Below are positions 11,045-22,384 of a stretch of DNA of 64,000 nucleotides, in pieces. Both the position numbers and the translations under genes were made by a program. Position 1 is the first letter of the stretch; each line of letters opens with the position of its first letter. A model generated the notes under the pieces. It saw only the letters and a list, made by a program, of their open reading frames with translations, did not search any database and was not told the DNA's origin. Origin of the DNA: Schistosoma haematobium (Eukaryota > Platyhelminthes > Trematoda > Strigeidida > Schistosomatidae); assembly GCF_000699445.3 (NCBI RefSeq), contig NC_067198.1:41781691-41845690 (forward strand). Direction: 5' to 3'.

Positions 11045-11510
11045 CACAATTGATTGATCACTGGTTGGTCATCAATGTCATGTTTGTCTAGTCCTTATTA
11101 GTGCAAATCGAACGTCATCGACCATGTTGCAATGTGTCCACCAGTCCAGGTGATTCGACATTGCGGGCACTATATATTGAGATTAGATGGTGGTTGGAGG
11201 TAGTCGACAGAGAACCCTGGACCCGGGTTTCGTGCTACTTGGCACTCGTCAGCAAGGTGTATCTGTAATCTTGAGGAAACTGGTGCTTCCTGGCAGATTC
11301 GATCCCATGTCACCCAGCTTCACAGTCAGAGACGTTACCACTGAGCTATCCGAGCCACAACTGACCTCCTGTAGGACTGAGATGTAACCACAATTGATTG
11401 ATCACTGGGTGGTGATCAATGTCATGCGTGTCAAGTCCTTATTTAGTGCAGATCGAATGCTATCGATCATGTTGCAATGTGGCCACCAATCAAGGTGACT
11501 CGATACAACT
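11045..11510 (-). repeat. Class 3 tRNA-like hammerhead repeat, about 1.4 units
   Basis: The minus strand carries a tRNA-like head (GGATAGCTCAGTGGTAACG A box; GGGATCGAATC B box), then the hammerhead, then a tail. The tail starting CACAATTGATTGATCACTGG occurs twice, at 11045 and 11392, a direct repeat spaced about 347 bp. The locus is therefore a partial head-to-tail multimer. A nearly identical copy lies in opposite orientation at 18399-18828. Confidence 0.85.
11208..11264 (-). ncRNA. Hammerhead ribozyme (class 3), core intact
   Basis: On minus: CCTTG stem I, CTGACGA (11246-11252), stem II GTGC/GCAC, GAAA (11228-11231), stem III CCCGGG, GTC cleavage triplet (11220-11222), CAGGG closing stem I with one G-U pair. 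All invariant positions are present, and stem sequences differ from classes 1 and 2. Confidence 0.82.
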
Positions 11511-11519
11511 CAACTATTA

Positions 11520-12145
11520 AATAATGTATAAGTTGACATTGTATAAGATTACATCTATCGAAATATAGTGTATACATAAAATACACATTGTTAATACATC
11601 AACCTAACGAAAAATTTTATTCACTGTTAAAAAATATAATGAGACTGATAAGAAATGGAGTTAGTTTTTCGATAAAGTATTGAAGCATATCTTTTGCTCT
11701 TCCCACGCGGGTAAGCTTTGAGTTAAGCATGCTCTATTTTTAATCGAAAAGTTTTTGTTTCCCTAATATACTACATGATATTGCCTCTATTTACTGAACT
11801 ATTATGCTCACTCCACAAAATGTATAAAAAGTGATGTTCTGAAAGTTACCTTACATTCATTGCTGTTTGTTAATTCAAACTGACACTGATCTTGTGGGCG
11901 TATTATTGATCAAAGATAATTCATTGAACTGTGAGTTATCCGGCTATTTGTCAGCTTTTTTATAACTTAATCAGTATTGATATTTTCTTTATTAAGTTAA
12001 TCGTAGTCATATAAATACATTACTATGGCTATTTATTCATCCTTCAGGAAAGTACTGAATTTTGTTAGACAACTTAGTATTCCTATAAAATGATACGGTG
12101 TTTTAGATTAATTGTAATGAAATGTATACCAGAAATACTAGTTTT
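11520..12145. other. AT-rich stretch, nothing recognised
   Basis: No gene or matched repeat. Confidence 0.4.
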
Positions 12146-12149
12146 TGAT

Positions 12150-12465
12150 TAAGATCATGAGCCGATTCATGTTGGACCCGACACGGACTAGTTCCACTGG
12201 TCACGGCGGATAGAGACAGGTATCTGTCTCAGTACAATGGAAGATGGTCGCGCGATTTCGTTGATTGGTTGAGGTTAGACAGGAAAGCTGTTGGATGCCT
12301 GCCGGTTCAGTGGTCTAGAGGTTAAGCGTTCGCGCGTCAGACCGAAGGCCTTGGGTTCGAATCCCACGAGCGAGGTCGTGGATGCGCACTGATGAGGAGT
12401 CTCACAATAGGATGAAATAGCCGTCCAGTATATCCAGGTTTCCAACGGTGGTCTCATCACAAATT
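12150..12465 (+). repeat. Class 2 hammerhead SINE with its 5' head
   Basis: One of the more complete class 2 copies. The 5' head (GGACCCGACACGG, CCACTGGTCACG) is followed by GTTGATTGGTTGAGGTTAGAC, A box (GGTTCAGTGGTCTAGAGG), B box (GGGTTCGAATCCC) and a hammerhead region. There the first C of CTGANGA is changed by context and GATGAAAT replaces CGAAAC, so the ribozyme is probably inactive. The 3' end is truncated. Confidence 0.82.
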
Positions 12466-12539
12466 ATTAACAGTTTTAAAATTTAATTTCATTCATTGTT
12501 CATGATTCATGGCAGAAATTGACGAAATGAATGATTGAT

Positions 12540-12700
12540 TGTTTAATGTCATAGTTGTCTAATTCTTATTGCCAATTGAATTCCATTGATCAATAATTAC
12601 TAATCAAAATGACCCAACATCGCCCGCAATATGTTTGGTTGATAGGTGTTTGTAGGTAGTCAGCATCAAACTCTGGACCTGGGTTTCCTGACAGTTCAAT
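12540..12700 (+). repeat. Class 3 repeat fragment, diverged
   Basis: Retains the ATTGATT...AATGTCATAGTTGTC, CATCGCCCGCAATATG and GTAGTCAGCATCAAACTCTGGACC blocks of the class 3 repeat in the same orientation as 11045-11510. The hammerhead core is lost. Confidence 0.55.
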
Positions 12701-13239
12701 AATAATGTCTTGAACTTTAAAAACCTAGTGACTCAGTTTCGAATTCATTAAGGACCATCAGTTCTCTGTCAAATGTAGGTACGCCTAGGTAGTGATTACC
12801 GGGTGGCATAAAGTCTAAGTTAAGTATTCTCTACTGATTGAATTCAATTACAAAACATCAGACAATAAACAACATAAAACTTTGTGCGAAAGTTTACTAC
12901 ACAGTGGATTTATAATTCTGTGATTAATGTAACTTATATTATTATTGAACATATTCAGCACGTATAAAGTCTATTTTAAAAGTTAGTTTTCATAGGATAT
13001 CAGACGAATGGTCTATTCTTTAGAAAACAAACTTAAGTGAAGTATATTTCAACCAATCCTATAATAAAGAGAGTAAAAACGAAGATTGATGCAGAATAAT
13101 ATGAATTCATTTTATTTCGTTAGGTTCCCATCAGTTGCTTAAAACCTATTGACAAAGTTATACATAACAAGGTGATTAAAGATGAATACATGTATCATGA
13201 CGTAGCGAAGATTTCAATAGAGTTAATAAGGTCATAAAA
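12701..13239. other. AT-rich stretch, nothing recognised
   Basis: No gene or matched repeat. Confidence 0.4.
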
Positions 13240-13620
13240 TATTTATATCAGAAGAGGTTTTGTGGATATTATAATGATTTTAGTAGTTGAGATCATGGGT
13301 TAATTGAAGCTACACCATCATGGAAAACCTGGAAGCATTGGATGGACGTTTCATCCTATTGTGGGACTCTTCAGTAGCGTGCATCCATGACCTCGCCTCG
13401 CGAGCGCTTAACCGCGGTGTTAATGTCTAACTTCAACTAATCCACGAAATTGAACGAGACATTCACCATTGTCTTCAGTGAGTTACTATCTCACTACAGA
13501 TCCGGTTGAACTCTATTGGTCACTACTTCTCAATACTGAGGAGTCCCATACTAGGACGAAACGGCCGTCCAATGCTTTCAAATTTTCCATGGTGATCTAG
13601 CTTCAATCGACTCATGAATG
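13240..13620. repeat. Class 2 foldback: two hammerhead SINE 3' ends head to head
   Basis: The left part (minus) runs from the 3' terminus (GTTTTGTGGATATTATAATG) through a core-intact hammerhead (CTGAAGA, GAAA, ATC; about 13336-13390, weak stem I) into the 5' head. The right part (plus, 13534-13617) restarts at ACTGAGGAGTCCC and ends GATCTAGCTTCAATCGACTC. The two 3' ends are inverted relative to each other. Confidence 0.8.
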
Positions 13621-13629
13621 ACGTAATAT

Positions 13630-14000
13630 AATTTATTTATTGCTATTTTATCAAAAGAGTATTATGCTACAAAATTATATTGGTTACTTTTCTTATATTC
13701 TTCTAGTAATGAATGCTTTCATGCACGAAATCAATTTCATAGGATATAAAAGTATTCATATGATTCCATTTTATTTTCAACAAAATTAAGAGTTCAGCTA
13801 CAATAATATAAAGAACGAATCAGATAGAATAAGAAACGAGATTTTTGAGTTTCTTTTTTTAAAAAGCAAAATACAAATAAGACAGAAAATGAGTAGCATA
13901 GTAAAAATCATAGTGGTAAATGTATCACATGTTTAATTCTTTTTCTTTTGTGAATTATTTATAAGAGGCAAATCCCAACTCTAAAAACTTAATAGCTACG
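13630..14000. other. AT-rich stretch, nothing recognised
   Basis: No gene or matched repeat. Confidence 0.4.
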
Positions 14001-14002
14001 AA

Positions 14003-14430
14003 GTGCTCTGGTACGGCCGAGATTGAAGAGAGTTAGCTCTCCCTTTCGAAATATTCGCACATGGCCACACGTATACAGTCACTGCCAGGGAAATCCTACT
14101 CACTGCCTTCTAGATGCAGGGGTGTTGTTTAAAAAATTGAGATGACAAAAAGCAAATATACGGAGCTTTAACAGGGTTGGTGGACATGGTGGATCCTTCT
14201 AGGGGAATTGGAAAAGCCTGATTCCAAACCAGTGGTGTACATGTGTTCCAGGATCCTAAGGAAACATTTTTTGGTCACCGACTACCATGGGACTGCATCT
14301 CCTAACGTTGCTTCACTGCCTTGTGGATTAGACCTTTAAGTCGAAGGTTTCGGGTGTGACCCTCTAAGAAAACCACCTGCTTCAGTCTAGGCACCCGTTC
14401 AGTATCACAGCTCACACACAAATCAAGTGA
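14003..14430 (+). repeat. Dispersed repeat family C
   Basis: Marked by CACTGCCAGGGAAATCC, GTTTAAAAAATTGAGATGAC and GGTCACCGACTACCATGGG in order, ending in the CACACAAATCAAGTGA block. Other copies: 20280-20720 (+), the right arm plus 42005-42170 (-), and 52376-52484 with 55171-55420 (+, split by an insertion). No long frame. Identity unknown. Confidence 0.7.
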
Positions 14431-14439
14431 AGTCGTGAA

Positions 14440-15100
14440 TCCATGTGTTAAAATACATATCAAACAGACAATTTCTATTTTGTCAACTTTGTATTGTAAT
14501 AATGAAAATAAGTAGTACTACACTTATTCATTGCTTTCAATCTCAACTAACTACCTACATCGGTTGATGATTCCTAGAAATAAATGTTTTTCGACATTAT
14601 TGCAAACCTAATTGATTTTGCTTGATATAAAACAGCTGAAGTCCCTCAGTCAAGCATCTGCACCAGACCACGTAACGATCTGCCGTGGAAGGCTTCTCTT
14701 CCTCTAATTAGCCACTTTAAAAGTCTCATATCGTGCTTCATCTACACGCACGCAAACCATATCTTTCATAACAACTATCATTCTTTACTTCTTTGTCACC
14801 TATGGGTTCTTCTATCATGCTAGTATTACCTGATTTTGCAATATTCGGACCATTTTTGAACATCATACATGCATTTCAAACGAAAGGTTGTTAAGAAAGG
14901 CTAACTTAAATAATCCAATTACATGTAGTGATTAATCGTGACAAATCATAATGAATAATATGCTGAATGAAACTAGTGGATGAACAGTATTTGTTGTAAT
15001 AGGGGACTCTAAAATTTCTAATGGAGATATATTTTGTTCAAATATGACCAATAGAAAATACCATTCAAATAGTGACAATGTTAAAGTCGGTGAAATAATA
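14440..15100. other. AT-rich stretch, nothing recognised
   Basis: No gene or matched repeat. Confidence 0.4.
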
Positions 15101-15103
15101 GTA

Positions 15104-15432
15104 ATATGGTGATCCGTTGGGATCGCCAACAACCTACTATGGGAGAGAACAAACCAGATTCCAGTGAAGAAAGAAATCAGGAAGAAGCGCTGGAAGTGGA
15201 TAAGATACATATTGAAGAATGCACCCAACTGTGCCACAAGACAAGCCCTCACATGGAATCCTCAATGTCAGAGGAGAAGAGGAAGACTAAAGTACATGTT
15301 ACGCCGATAAATGGAGACAGACATGAGAAGAATAAACGACACTTGGATGGGATTAAAAAGGAAGGCCAAGGACAGAGTGAGTTGGAGAATGCTGATCGTT
15401 GGCCTATTCTCCATTGAGAGTAACAAGCATAA
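15104..15432 (+). pseudogene. RTE-clade fragment (3' end)
   Basis: Covers only the C-terminal coding region and 3' end of the RTE element. It begins at the RW-N-NNL-type segment (GGGATCGCCAACAACC) and runs past MERGR-type basic sequence to the GGAGAATGCTG...CCATTG block. It has a strong match to 59800-60115. There is no TAAG tail at the end. Confidence 0.82.
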
Positions 15433-15764
15433 TTATGTAATGGTAATGAGAATAGTGTTCTCAAAGTAGTGAGATATTTTAAATAAGCAATACATGAGTG
15501 TAAAAACGATATCTAATTCATATATTTTTGTGCACTTTTTACAATAAAATGAGAAGTATTGTATAAACTGTTATTAGAAAGTCATGACAGAATACCAATC
15601 TTTATTCTAAATTTCTTTCTTTCTACTTTTCACATGTTAGAAATTACAGATTATGATCGGATCAGTACAAATTTATGACAGTAGTCACCTACTATTGTAT
15701 TTAACTAACAAATGTGTGAAGGTGAAACATCTACTTCTTGTTGTGTTTTTTTTTCAAAGTTGAA

Positions 15765-15925
15765 TTCATGGGTCGATCTAAGCTAGATATATACATTGAA
15801 AATCTAGAAGCATTGGACGATCATTTCGTTTTAGTATGGGACTCCTCATCACTACATATTTACGATCAAACATCCGGGACTCAAACTCAGGATCTTATTG
15901 TTCGAAGCCTGATGAACACATCCAA
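15765..15925 (-). repeat. Class 2 hammerhead SINE, truncated
   Basis: 3' block, degenerate hammerhead (GATGAGGA in place of CTGAGGA) and B-box region (GGACTCAAACTC on plus) in minus orientation. The 5' head is lost. Confidence 0.7.
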
Positions 15926-16069
15926 TATTAATAATCAAAGTTCAACAAACTGGAATTTTACCAATCAAATGATCATTTGTACAGTTATATAGTTTACTTA
16001 TGAACAGTAAATAACTTCAAAATATGAATAACATTTCACAATAATTTATTTTGAGTAATTTGTTTAATT

Positions 16070-16222
16070 TTAATAATTGAGATCATGAATCAGTTTAAGC
16101 TAAACCACCATAGAAAACCTGGAAGCACTAGACGGCCATTTCATCTTATTGTAGAACTTCTCATCTGTATACATTCACAATCCCAACTCACGGGGATTCT
16201 TACAATTGAACAAATAGGCCGC
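16070..16222. repeat. Class 2 foldback, interrupted by an LTR
   Basis: Minus half at 16070-16200, then the start of a plus half (CAAATAGGCCGCCTAGT). The plus half is cut by the LTR at 16228 and resumes at 16709 (AAGTGCTTCCAG) through 16790, where the full 3' terminus (ATAATATCCACACA...CCCCTTCTGAT) is kept. Confidence 0.72.
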
Positions 16223-16227
16223 CTAGT

Positions 16228-16708
16228 TGTTATGTCCCGACAAGAATAATGAATGGTAACTTTTGGGATCTATTGATGGACCAATACTGAACGTATATTT
16301 CTATTGTATAATTATTAAGTAACTAAGCTATGCATATTCATATTCCTCTCATTATAAGGTTTGTTTTGACCTATAAACTATTACTATACGTTTTACCATT
16401 CTTGAGTTATGCCTTGTCTATTAATCACTACCTCCTACATTCACAGCGACATCTGGCTAATTCTTGTACAAATGTTGTTTCATATTTTATTGGTACGTTG
16501 TGGTTTGTTTGATTGGTATAAAAACTCAGTATGTTTGGAATATAATGATTTATATCGCAGAGGTTAAGACTTGTGTTCTGGACTTAACTGGCTGGGCTAG
16601 GCGGAAAGCAGGACCAACCAGAACTCTAGGCTGCTCGCACATGTTTTACGGGTCATTGATTCGATCGATAAGTCACTGTCCTCTAATTGGCGGTCACAAG
16701 TTATAACA
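16228..16708 (+). mobile_element. Solo LTR, family E, inserted in a class 2 repeat
   Basis: Starts TGTTATGTCCCG and ends AAGTTATAACA, flanked by CTAGT (16223-16227) and CAAGT (16709-16713), a 5-bp target duplication with one mismatch. It contains a TATA-like box (GGTATAAAAAC near 16515). Orientation follows the TATA box and the copies at 49.7 and 61.4 kb. No internal retrotransposon sequence, so it is a recombination remnant. Confidence 0.75.
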
Positions 16709-16790
16709 CAAGTGCTTCCAGATTTTCGATGGTGGTCTAGCTTCAATTGACTCATGATCTCAACTATTAAAATGACTATAATATCCACAC
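16709..16790 (+). repeat. Class 2 SINE 3' part, right of the LTR
   Basis: Continues the SINE from the hammerhead cleavage site to the full 3' terminus. This copy helps define the family end as CCACA...CCCCTTCTGAT. Confidence 0.75.
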
Positions 16791-16799
16791 ATAAAATAA

Positions 16800-17130
16800 C
16801 CCCTTCTGATATGAATTTATTTAAGTTTATTAATAAATAGAATGTTTTATAATTGATAACAAATAGAAAATGATATAATCACAGGTTATGAAAGAAAAAT
16901 AGTGTATAGGGAAGATATAATATAATCATTAACATGTATAATTGCATATATTCGATAGTCAATGTATATTCCATAAATCCTCCAGTTTTTTTATTGGTTC
17001 ATTAGTTTAACGAGTGGAATTCGTAGATAAATTAAATTAATCAAGAAAAAAAAACTATGATAAGATTTTAATAGATTTAATCACGAAATGAATTAGTTGA
17101 ATTATGTTCTCTTTTCAAGACATGCTACAA
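16800..17130. other. AT-rich stretch, nothing recognised
   Basis: No gene or matched repeat. Confidence 0.4.
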
Positions 17131-17149
17131 AATTGTCGTTCTAAAGAAT

Positions 17150-17640
17150 TATCAGAAGGGGTTTTGTGGAAATTTTAGAAATTTCACTGATTGAAATCAT
17201 GAGTCAATTGAAGCTAGACCACCATGGAAAACCTGGAAGCACTGGACGGCCGTTTCGTCCTAGTATGGGACTCCCCAGCAGTGCGCATCCACGATCCCAC
17301 ACCCCGCGAGATTTGAACCCAGAATTTATCAATCTCGCACCAGGCGCTTAACCAACTAGACCACTGAAGACAATGGTGTACGATGGCGCAACTTCGTGGG
17401 TTGGTTGAAGTTAGACATTAACACCGTTGGTTGCCGGCTCAGTGGTCTAGTTGATTAAGTGCCTGAAGCGAGACTGATAGATTCTGGGTTCGAATCTCGC
17501 GGGGTGTGGGATCGTGGATGCGCACTGCTAAGGGGTCCCATACTAGGATGGAACGGCCGTCGAGTGCTTCCAGGTTTCCCATGGTGGTCTAACTTCAATT
17601 GACTCATGATTTCAATCAGTGAAAGTTTTTTGAAATTTTG
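17150..17640. repeat. Class 2 foldback, nearly symmetrical
   Basis: Left half (minus) from TTTTGTGGAAATTTTAG to about 17368 and right half (plus) to about 17625 contain the same blocks in mirror order: 3' end, hammerhead, B box (GGGTTCGAATCTCGCGGGG) and A box. Both ribozyme cores are damaged (CTGGGGA on minus; CTAAGGG and GGAA on plus). Mirror identity over the tRNA-like halves is high, so the whole is a long hairpin. Confidence 0.82.
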
Positions 17641-17684
17641 GAGTTATGATTACTAATATGTTTTAATGTAACAAACAGTGCAAA

Positions 17685-18190
17685 CGTAAAACCAAGTGGC
17701 AGCTATTTCGTCTTAGTATGAAACTGCTCAGCCGTACGGATACACAGGATTTTTAAATCTTTCAATCTGAGCTTAACCACCAGAATACTGGGATGTCATG
17801 TCATAGTTTATAAGTCTAACTTTGATCTGTTCAGGGTATTATATGACTATCTTCAAAAGTTACCGACAGTTAACTGCTTCACGCTTCAGGAATAATTTCC
17901 TCGCCAGTGACTTGTATCGACTAGGTAGTTCCAAAGATTTTAGAGTGAAACTGTAAACAGTGGAGTTCAACGTTATCAGGTGTGAAGCAATTAATCATGA
18001 ATGTTACTGAAAGATAGTTATACAATATTTCAAACTGAATGAAGTTGAATATATAGATGTCGAATCAATCGTCTAGAGATTAAAAGTTCGCAGCAATATC
18101 TAAAAGTTATGGGTTTGATCCCCTAGTGAATTCGTAAATATGCATTTACAAAGAGTCCCACTAACTGCTTAATGACAATCAGTCCGTGAT
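17685..18190. repeat. Degenerate class 2 repeat pieces
   Basis: A minus piece at about 17685-17800 (TTTCGTCTTAGTATG) and a plus piece at about 18055-18170 (CGTCTAGAGATTAAAAG, GGGTTTGATCCCC) recall an old foldback. Both are strongly diverged. Confidence 0.5.
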
Positions 18191-18398
18191 GTAAACTATA
18201 TACGCTTTCTTTTAAATTTCTAACACACTCTTCGGATTGAAATACAATCTTTTTAGACTGATAAGTACATGAAACAGATAGTGGTTATTTAACAATGAAT
18301 GATTCAAACGATGCTAAATATACATTTTACAATTACCAACATTCAGCCTTAAAAAGGTAACACCAAGTTCAAGCATTATTTATTTTATTTATTTCATT

Positions 18399-18828
18399 AA
18401 CATGATCGATAGCATTCGATCTGCACTAAATAAGGACTTGACACGCATGACATTGATCACCACCCAGTAATCAATCAACTGTGATTACACCTCAGTCCTA
18501 CAGGAGGTCAGTTGTGGCTCGGATAGCTCAGTGGTAACGTCTCTGACTGTGAAGCTGGGTGACATGGGATCGAATCTGCCAGGAAGCACCAGTTTCCTCA
18601 AGATTACAGATACACCTTGCTGACGAGTGCCAAGTAGCACGAAACCCGGGTCCAGGGTTCTCTGTCGACTACCTCCAACCACCATCTAATCTCAATATAT
18701 AGTGCCCGCAATGTCGAATCACCTGGACTGGTGGACACATTGCAACATGGTCGATGACATTCAATCTGCACTAAATAAGGACTAGACAAACATGACATTG
18801 ATGACCAACCAGTGATCAATCAATTGTG
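18399..18828 (+). repeat. Class 3 tRNA-like hammerhead repeat, inverted twin of 11045-11510
   Basis: Same structure as the 11-kb copy in opposite orientation: flanking tail pieces on both sides, tRNA-like head at 18515-18585 (GGATAGCTCAGTGGTAACG; GGGATCGAATC) and hammerhead. Coordinates pair at sums of 29871-29873, so only one- or two-base indels separate them. The 66-codon frame across the ribozyme differs at one residue. Confidence 0.85.
18607..18664 (+). ncRNA. Hammerhead ribozyme (class 3), core intact
   Basis: CTGACGA at 18620-18626, stem II GTGC/GCAC, GAAA at 18641-18644, CCCGGG stem III, GTC at 18650-18652, and stem I CCTTG with CAGGG. Same sequence as the copy at 11208-11264. Confidence 0.82.
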
Positions 18829-18839
18829 ATTTCATTAAC

Positions 18840-19155
18840 CATTTACGTAACCGTCCTTAGTTATGTAAACTTATTAAAATTTGGCTATCAATCATCATAT
18901 TACTAACTATATAATAATTAAGTTTATTGTTTCCGGTTCAATCATTTTACCGCCATATTTATTTTATGAATTTTAAATCATTGTTTATTTAAATAAATTG
19001 AATAATAAAATTGACAAGGTATATAATTGGTTATACATTAGATATTTAAGCAGAATAAGATGAATTCATTTTATGACGTTTGGTTCAATTCACGTATAGT
19101 AACCTGTGGATGTTCAAGAGTTATAATTACATGTAAATATTTATGTAATTACCTC
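18840..19155. other. AT-rich stretch, nothing recognised
   Basis: No gene or matched repeat. Confidence 0.4.
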
Positions 19156-19159
19156 TTGA

Positions 19160-19345
19160 TTACTGAGCCGACATTCTACGGTGTAAACGTCTAACTTCAA
19201 ACAATCCACGAAATTTGCACCACCGTCCACCACTGTCTTCAGTGAATCACTGGCTCATAAGAAACATGGTTGAACTCAATTGATCATAGTTTCTTACTAG
19301 AACTTCACGAAATACCTCATTAAGTAAGTCACTAGTGAGTATATG
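19160..19345 (-). repeat. Class 2 SINE 5' head only
   Basis: On minus it carries the 5' head: ACTCACTAGTGACTTACTT, TTCTAGTAAGAAACTATG, GACAGTGGTGGACGG, TTGTTTGAAGTTAGACG and the start of the A box. It is cut before the B box and hammerhead. It helps define the 5' end of the family. Confidence 0.72.
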
Positions 19346-19349
19346 ATAA

Positions 19350-19760
19350 CCTAAAATTTGATTAACTATGCATAAAATAACAAAATTAGTAACTTTGTTA
19401 AGTCGAAAAGCAGTCCTAATGATTAATCATAAACAAATTTCACCTGGAGTTTCTTTAAGATTACTACAGGTCACAAGCCTGGGTAAGGTAGGAGCGTTGA
19501 TTATGCATTTTAAAATTCCATCTTTTAAAAAAGAACCTCTGCACAAAAAATAATAATCAGAAAAAGTCGTTTAAACCAATTAAACTTTACCCTGAGAATT
19601 GAAAGATCCTAATGTAAAAAAATAACGATGCATCATGGTGAAAGGTATTATTTTTTAGAAGCCCTACAGCCGATGACCTTTATAACAATCTTACTAACGA
19701 TACTCCAAAAATGTGGTGGTCTAGGAATACCATTTGAATAAGCTATTTGAATGAAATAAG
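19350..19760. other. AT-rich stretch, nothing recognised
   Basis: A 61-codon frame at 19368-19553 (+) has no recognisable domain and is not called as a gene. Confidence 0.35.
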
Positions 19761-19772
19761 TAGTGTAATTAC

Positions 19773-20244
19773 TAGGTTTTAGGTGTTGTGGAGATTGTTA
19801 AAATTTTGATTGAGATCATGATCATGTTAGGCAACCGCTGGCACAGGACGGCTGTTTCGTCCTATTGTGGGACTCCTCAACAGTGTATATCCACGATTCC
19901 TCTCGCGGGATTTGAACACAGGGCACTCGGTCTCGCGCGCAAACGCTTAACCTACTGGACCACACTGAGCCGGCATTCAATGGTGGTATTGTCTAACCTC
20001 AAAAAATCCACTAAATTGTGCGACTAGCTTCCATTGTACTGAGATTAATACCTGTTTCGACCCGACACGGATTAGCCCTGAGCTTGAATCCCGCGAGCAG
20101 GATCGTGAACGCGAACAGCTGGGGAGTCCCACAATGGGACGAAACGGCCATCCAGTGCATCCAGGTTTTCAACGGTTGTCTAAAATCAATCGGTTCATCA
20201 TCTCAATCAAAAACTTAACCATCTACACGACCAATAAAAACGGA
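19773..20244. repeat. Class 2 foldback with probable target duplication
   Basis: Minus half (hammerhead TTGAGGA, B box, A box) followed by a plus half (B-box remnant near 20085, hammerhead CTGGGGA, 3' end). Outer ends are inverted: GGAGATTGTTAAAATTTTG on the left and CAAAAACTTAACCATCTAC on the right. TAATTAC flanks both sides (19766-19772 and 20245-20251). Confidence 0.72.
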
Positions 20245-20279
20245 TAATTACAATGTGCTCATTAGTGACTTCCTTCGTG

Positions 20280-20720
20280 AGGGAACTCTCGGACATCTAG
20301 TGAGTAGCCATGATCAGTGGAGCTAATCCACGTGCCTACAATCACTGCCACGGGATTCCACCCACTGCCTTTTCGCGACATCCCTGTTGTTTACGAAATC
20401 GGGAGGAGAAAAAGCGAATGTCCGGCGCTTCAACCGAGTTGGTGGATATGGAGGATCCACCGATAGAATAGGAAATCCCTGATTTCAAATCAATGGTGCA
20501 CATGGGCTTCAGGATACTGACGGAACAAAATGCGTATGAACCAGTTATTGGTCACCGGCTACCATGGAACTACATCTCCTTACGTTGCTCCACTGCATTG
20601 TAGATCACACATTTGGGTTGAAGGCTCAGGGAGTAGTCCATTAACAAAACCACCTGATTCGATCTGGACACCTGAGCAGTATCACAACTCACACACTAAT
20701 CAAGTGACTTGTGTGACACA
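20280..20720 (+). repeat. Dispersed repeat family C
   Basis: From the CACTGCCACGGGATTCC block through GGTCACCGGCTACCATGG to CACACACTAATCAAGTG. The outer end of the large inverted repeat lies inside this copy (20405). Positions 20401-20411 are the unoccupied equivalent of the Gypsy insertion site. Confidence 0.75.
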
Positions 20721-20779
20721 TATCTATTCGATGTTCATTGGTACCAACAATTATATGATCCAATAAATGAATAATCTGG

Positions 20780-21460
20780 TAACAACTCATGGTTAGTACA
20801 TTTTGCTGCTGAAATAACTACAATCACATATAAGTATCCCTGTATATTTCATGTTACTTAAAGCTTGAAATGTGAACCTGGAAGGTCACAGATATTATCA
20901 CTTCTCAGGTTGTATATGGGAACTTCTGATGAAACTCAAATCACTAAATTATGGATATTCTCAACGAATATCCATGATCTTCACTGATTCTTAAAATCGC
21001 TTTCTATTCGAACAAATGATATATTCGCCAAGTTACATCAATGGGAATCTGACATCGTGTGACATTGTATAAACTAGACATCATTTAAGGGTTAAGTATT
21101 CAAATGGTGAATGGAATGTTATTTCCTTATCATTAATCATTGGAAACCAGACATAATACTTTGATGGTAACCTAGACATTGAAGTTGTTAATAGTTCAAA
21201 GCATGTGATTTGTCTAATTGCCAACTCAACTTTATTACCAGATTGAAGTCAATTGAGTTAAATAGAAAGCAATTCAGAGAATGTTAACCTTTCGAAATTA
21301 TACTGTAGAGAATGGTTTAGATATTGTCTAGTAATATTTTTAGTTACTTGGTTATACGGCCATGAAAATAGCACTAAGATAGAAATAGTTCAGTTGGTCA
21401 TAAGAATCTGACACGTTGATACAGTAAGATCCCGAAATTCCAAAATATTAGAAACAGTAA
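20780..21460. other. Unassigned part of the left arm
   Basis: AT-rich, without a recognised feature, apart from a small perfect hairpin at about 20952-20975 (ATGGATATTC with GAATATCCAT). Confidence 0.4.
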
Positions 21461-21464
21461 CAGT

Positions 21465-21552
21465 ATCCACAATGCTGAGGAGTATTACATTAAGGCGAAA
21501 CGGTCGTCCAGTGCCTCCAGGTTTTCCATTGTTGTCTAGCTATAATTGACTC
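21465..21552 (+). repeat. Class 2 SINE 3' part with hammerhead, in the left arm
   Basis: Begins at the ribozyme (CTGAGGA, GAAA and GTC all present; stems I and II each with about one mismatch) and ends at ATAATTGACTCACG. The mirror copy is at 35306-35393. The tRNA-like part is lost. Confidence 0.65.
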
Positions 21553-22380
21553 ACGTTCGCAACCACTGAAATTAGTATGTGTAGTAGTAGAAAAATTAGG
21601 TGTAGAAATACAAAGAAAAGAAAGAGATGTGAAGAGATATTGCGATTTCGGGAATAAGCGAAGACAAAGTGTGAAAGCAACTCTTGCGAACGATTCCCAG
21701 TTAGGTCACGCAAAGTTTCCAACCACTGGTTAGAATAATCTCGTCGACCCAAACCACATAGTGTAAACCGAAATACACGGCTTAGTCTCAGCATCCCTGT
21801 TTTCCTGAATTTGACGAATAGTGAGTATTACTTGTGGATGTCATTGGGGATTATTGTCCTCTTTTATCAAATGGAACGATCAGAGACAGAGACCAGATGT
21901 ATGGCATTACGTATCGAATTACGTATAGTTACCGGATTATAGCTTACATTTCGGTCCGTCTAACTGGTAAATCTGTACCACCGTTTTTCAAAGAATCCAC
22001 AACTAATATATCTGGATCGTCGATTTAGACTAACTATAACCCTTTCAACCTAAGGTAAAGGCGGAGGATTTATGTCGATTTGCTATTCAGGTTGTTTGAA
22101 GATAATCAATAACTGAAGATTACCCAGAGGTCAGTTGAATATTTAATTGAAACGCTCTACATATTTGTCTAATCTCCTCGAGTGTCACTCAATAATAGTC
22201 TCATCTTTGTTCAAACTGGTCTAAATAATAGCCGCATTTTGAATCACTGTGTTTCTGATGTTGGTGTGACCTTGAACCACACAATTGCAAATTGTCATGC
22301 ATGTCAATCGGTTATGATTAACACAAAACCTGACACATATGTGCATCAATTCAGTTTGGCACATCACGTCAGCACAAAAT
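21553..22380. other. Unassigned part of the left arm with short frames
   Basis: Holds an 84-codon frame (21540-21794, minus, beginning MLRLSRVFRFTLCGLGRRDY) with a hydrophobic C-terminal half (about residues 55-80). A 64-codon frame lies at 21834-22028 (+). Neither matches a family I know. Their exact conservation in the other arm reflects recent duplication, not selection. Confidence 0.3.
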
Positions 22381-22384
22381 GATG

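Noticed and set aside
12300..12372. Genuine tRNA genes at the A/B-box segments
   Set aside because: The segments do not fold as complete tRNAs and belong to dispersed class 1-3 repeats. They are tRNA-derived promoters, not tRNA genes.
21540..21794. Conserved small gene because the frame is identical in both inverted-repeat arms
   Set aside because: The whole arm is near-identical, including non-coding parts, so identity of the frame carries no sign of selection.
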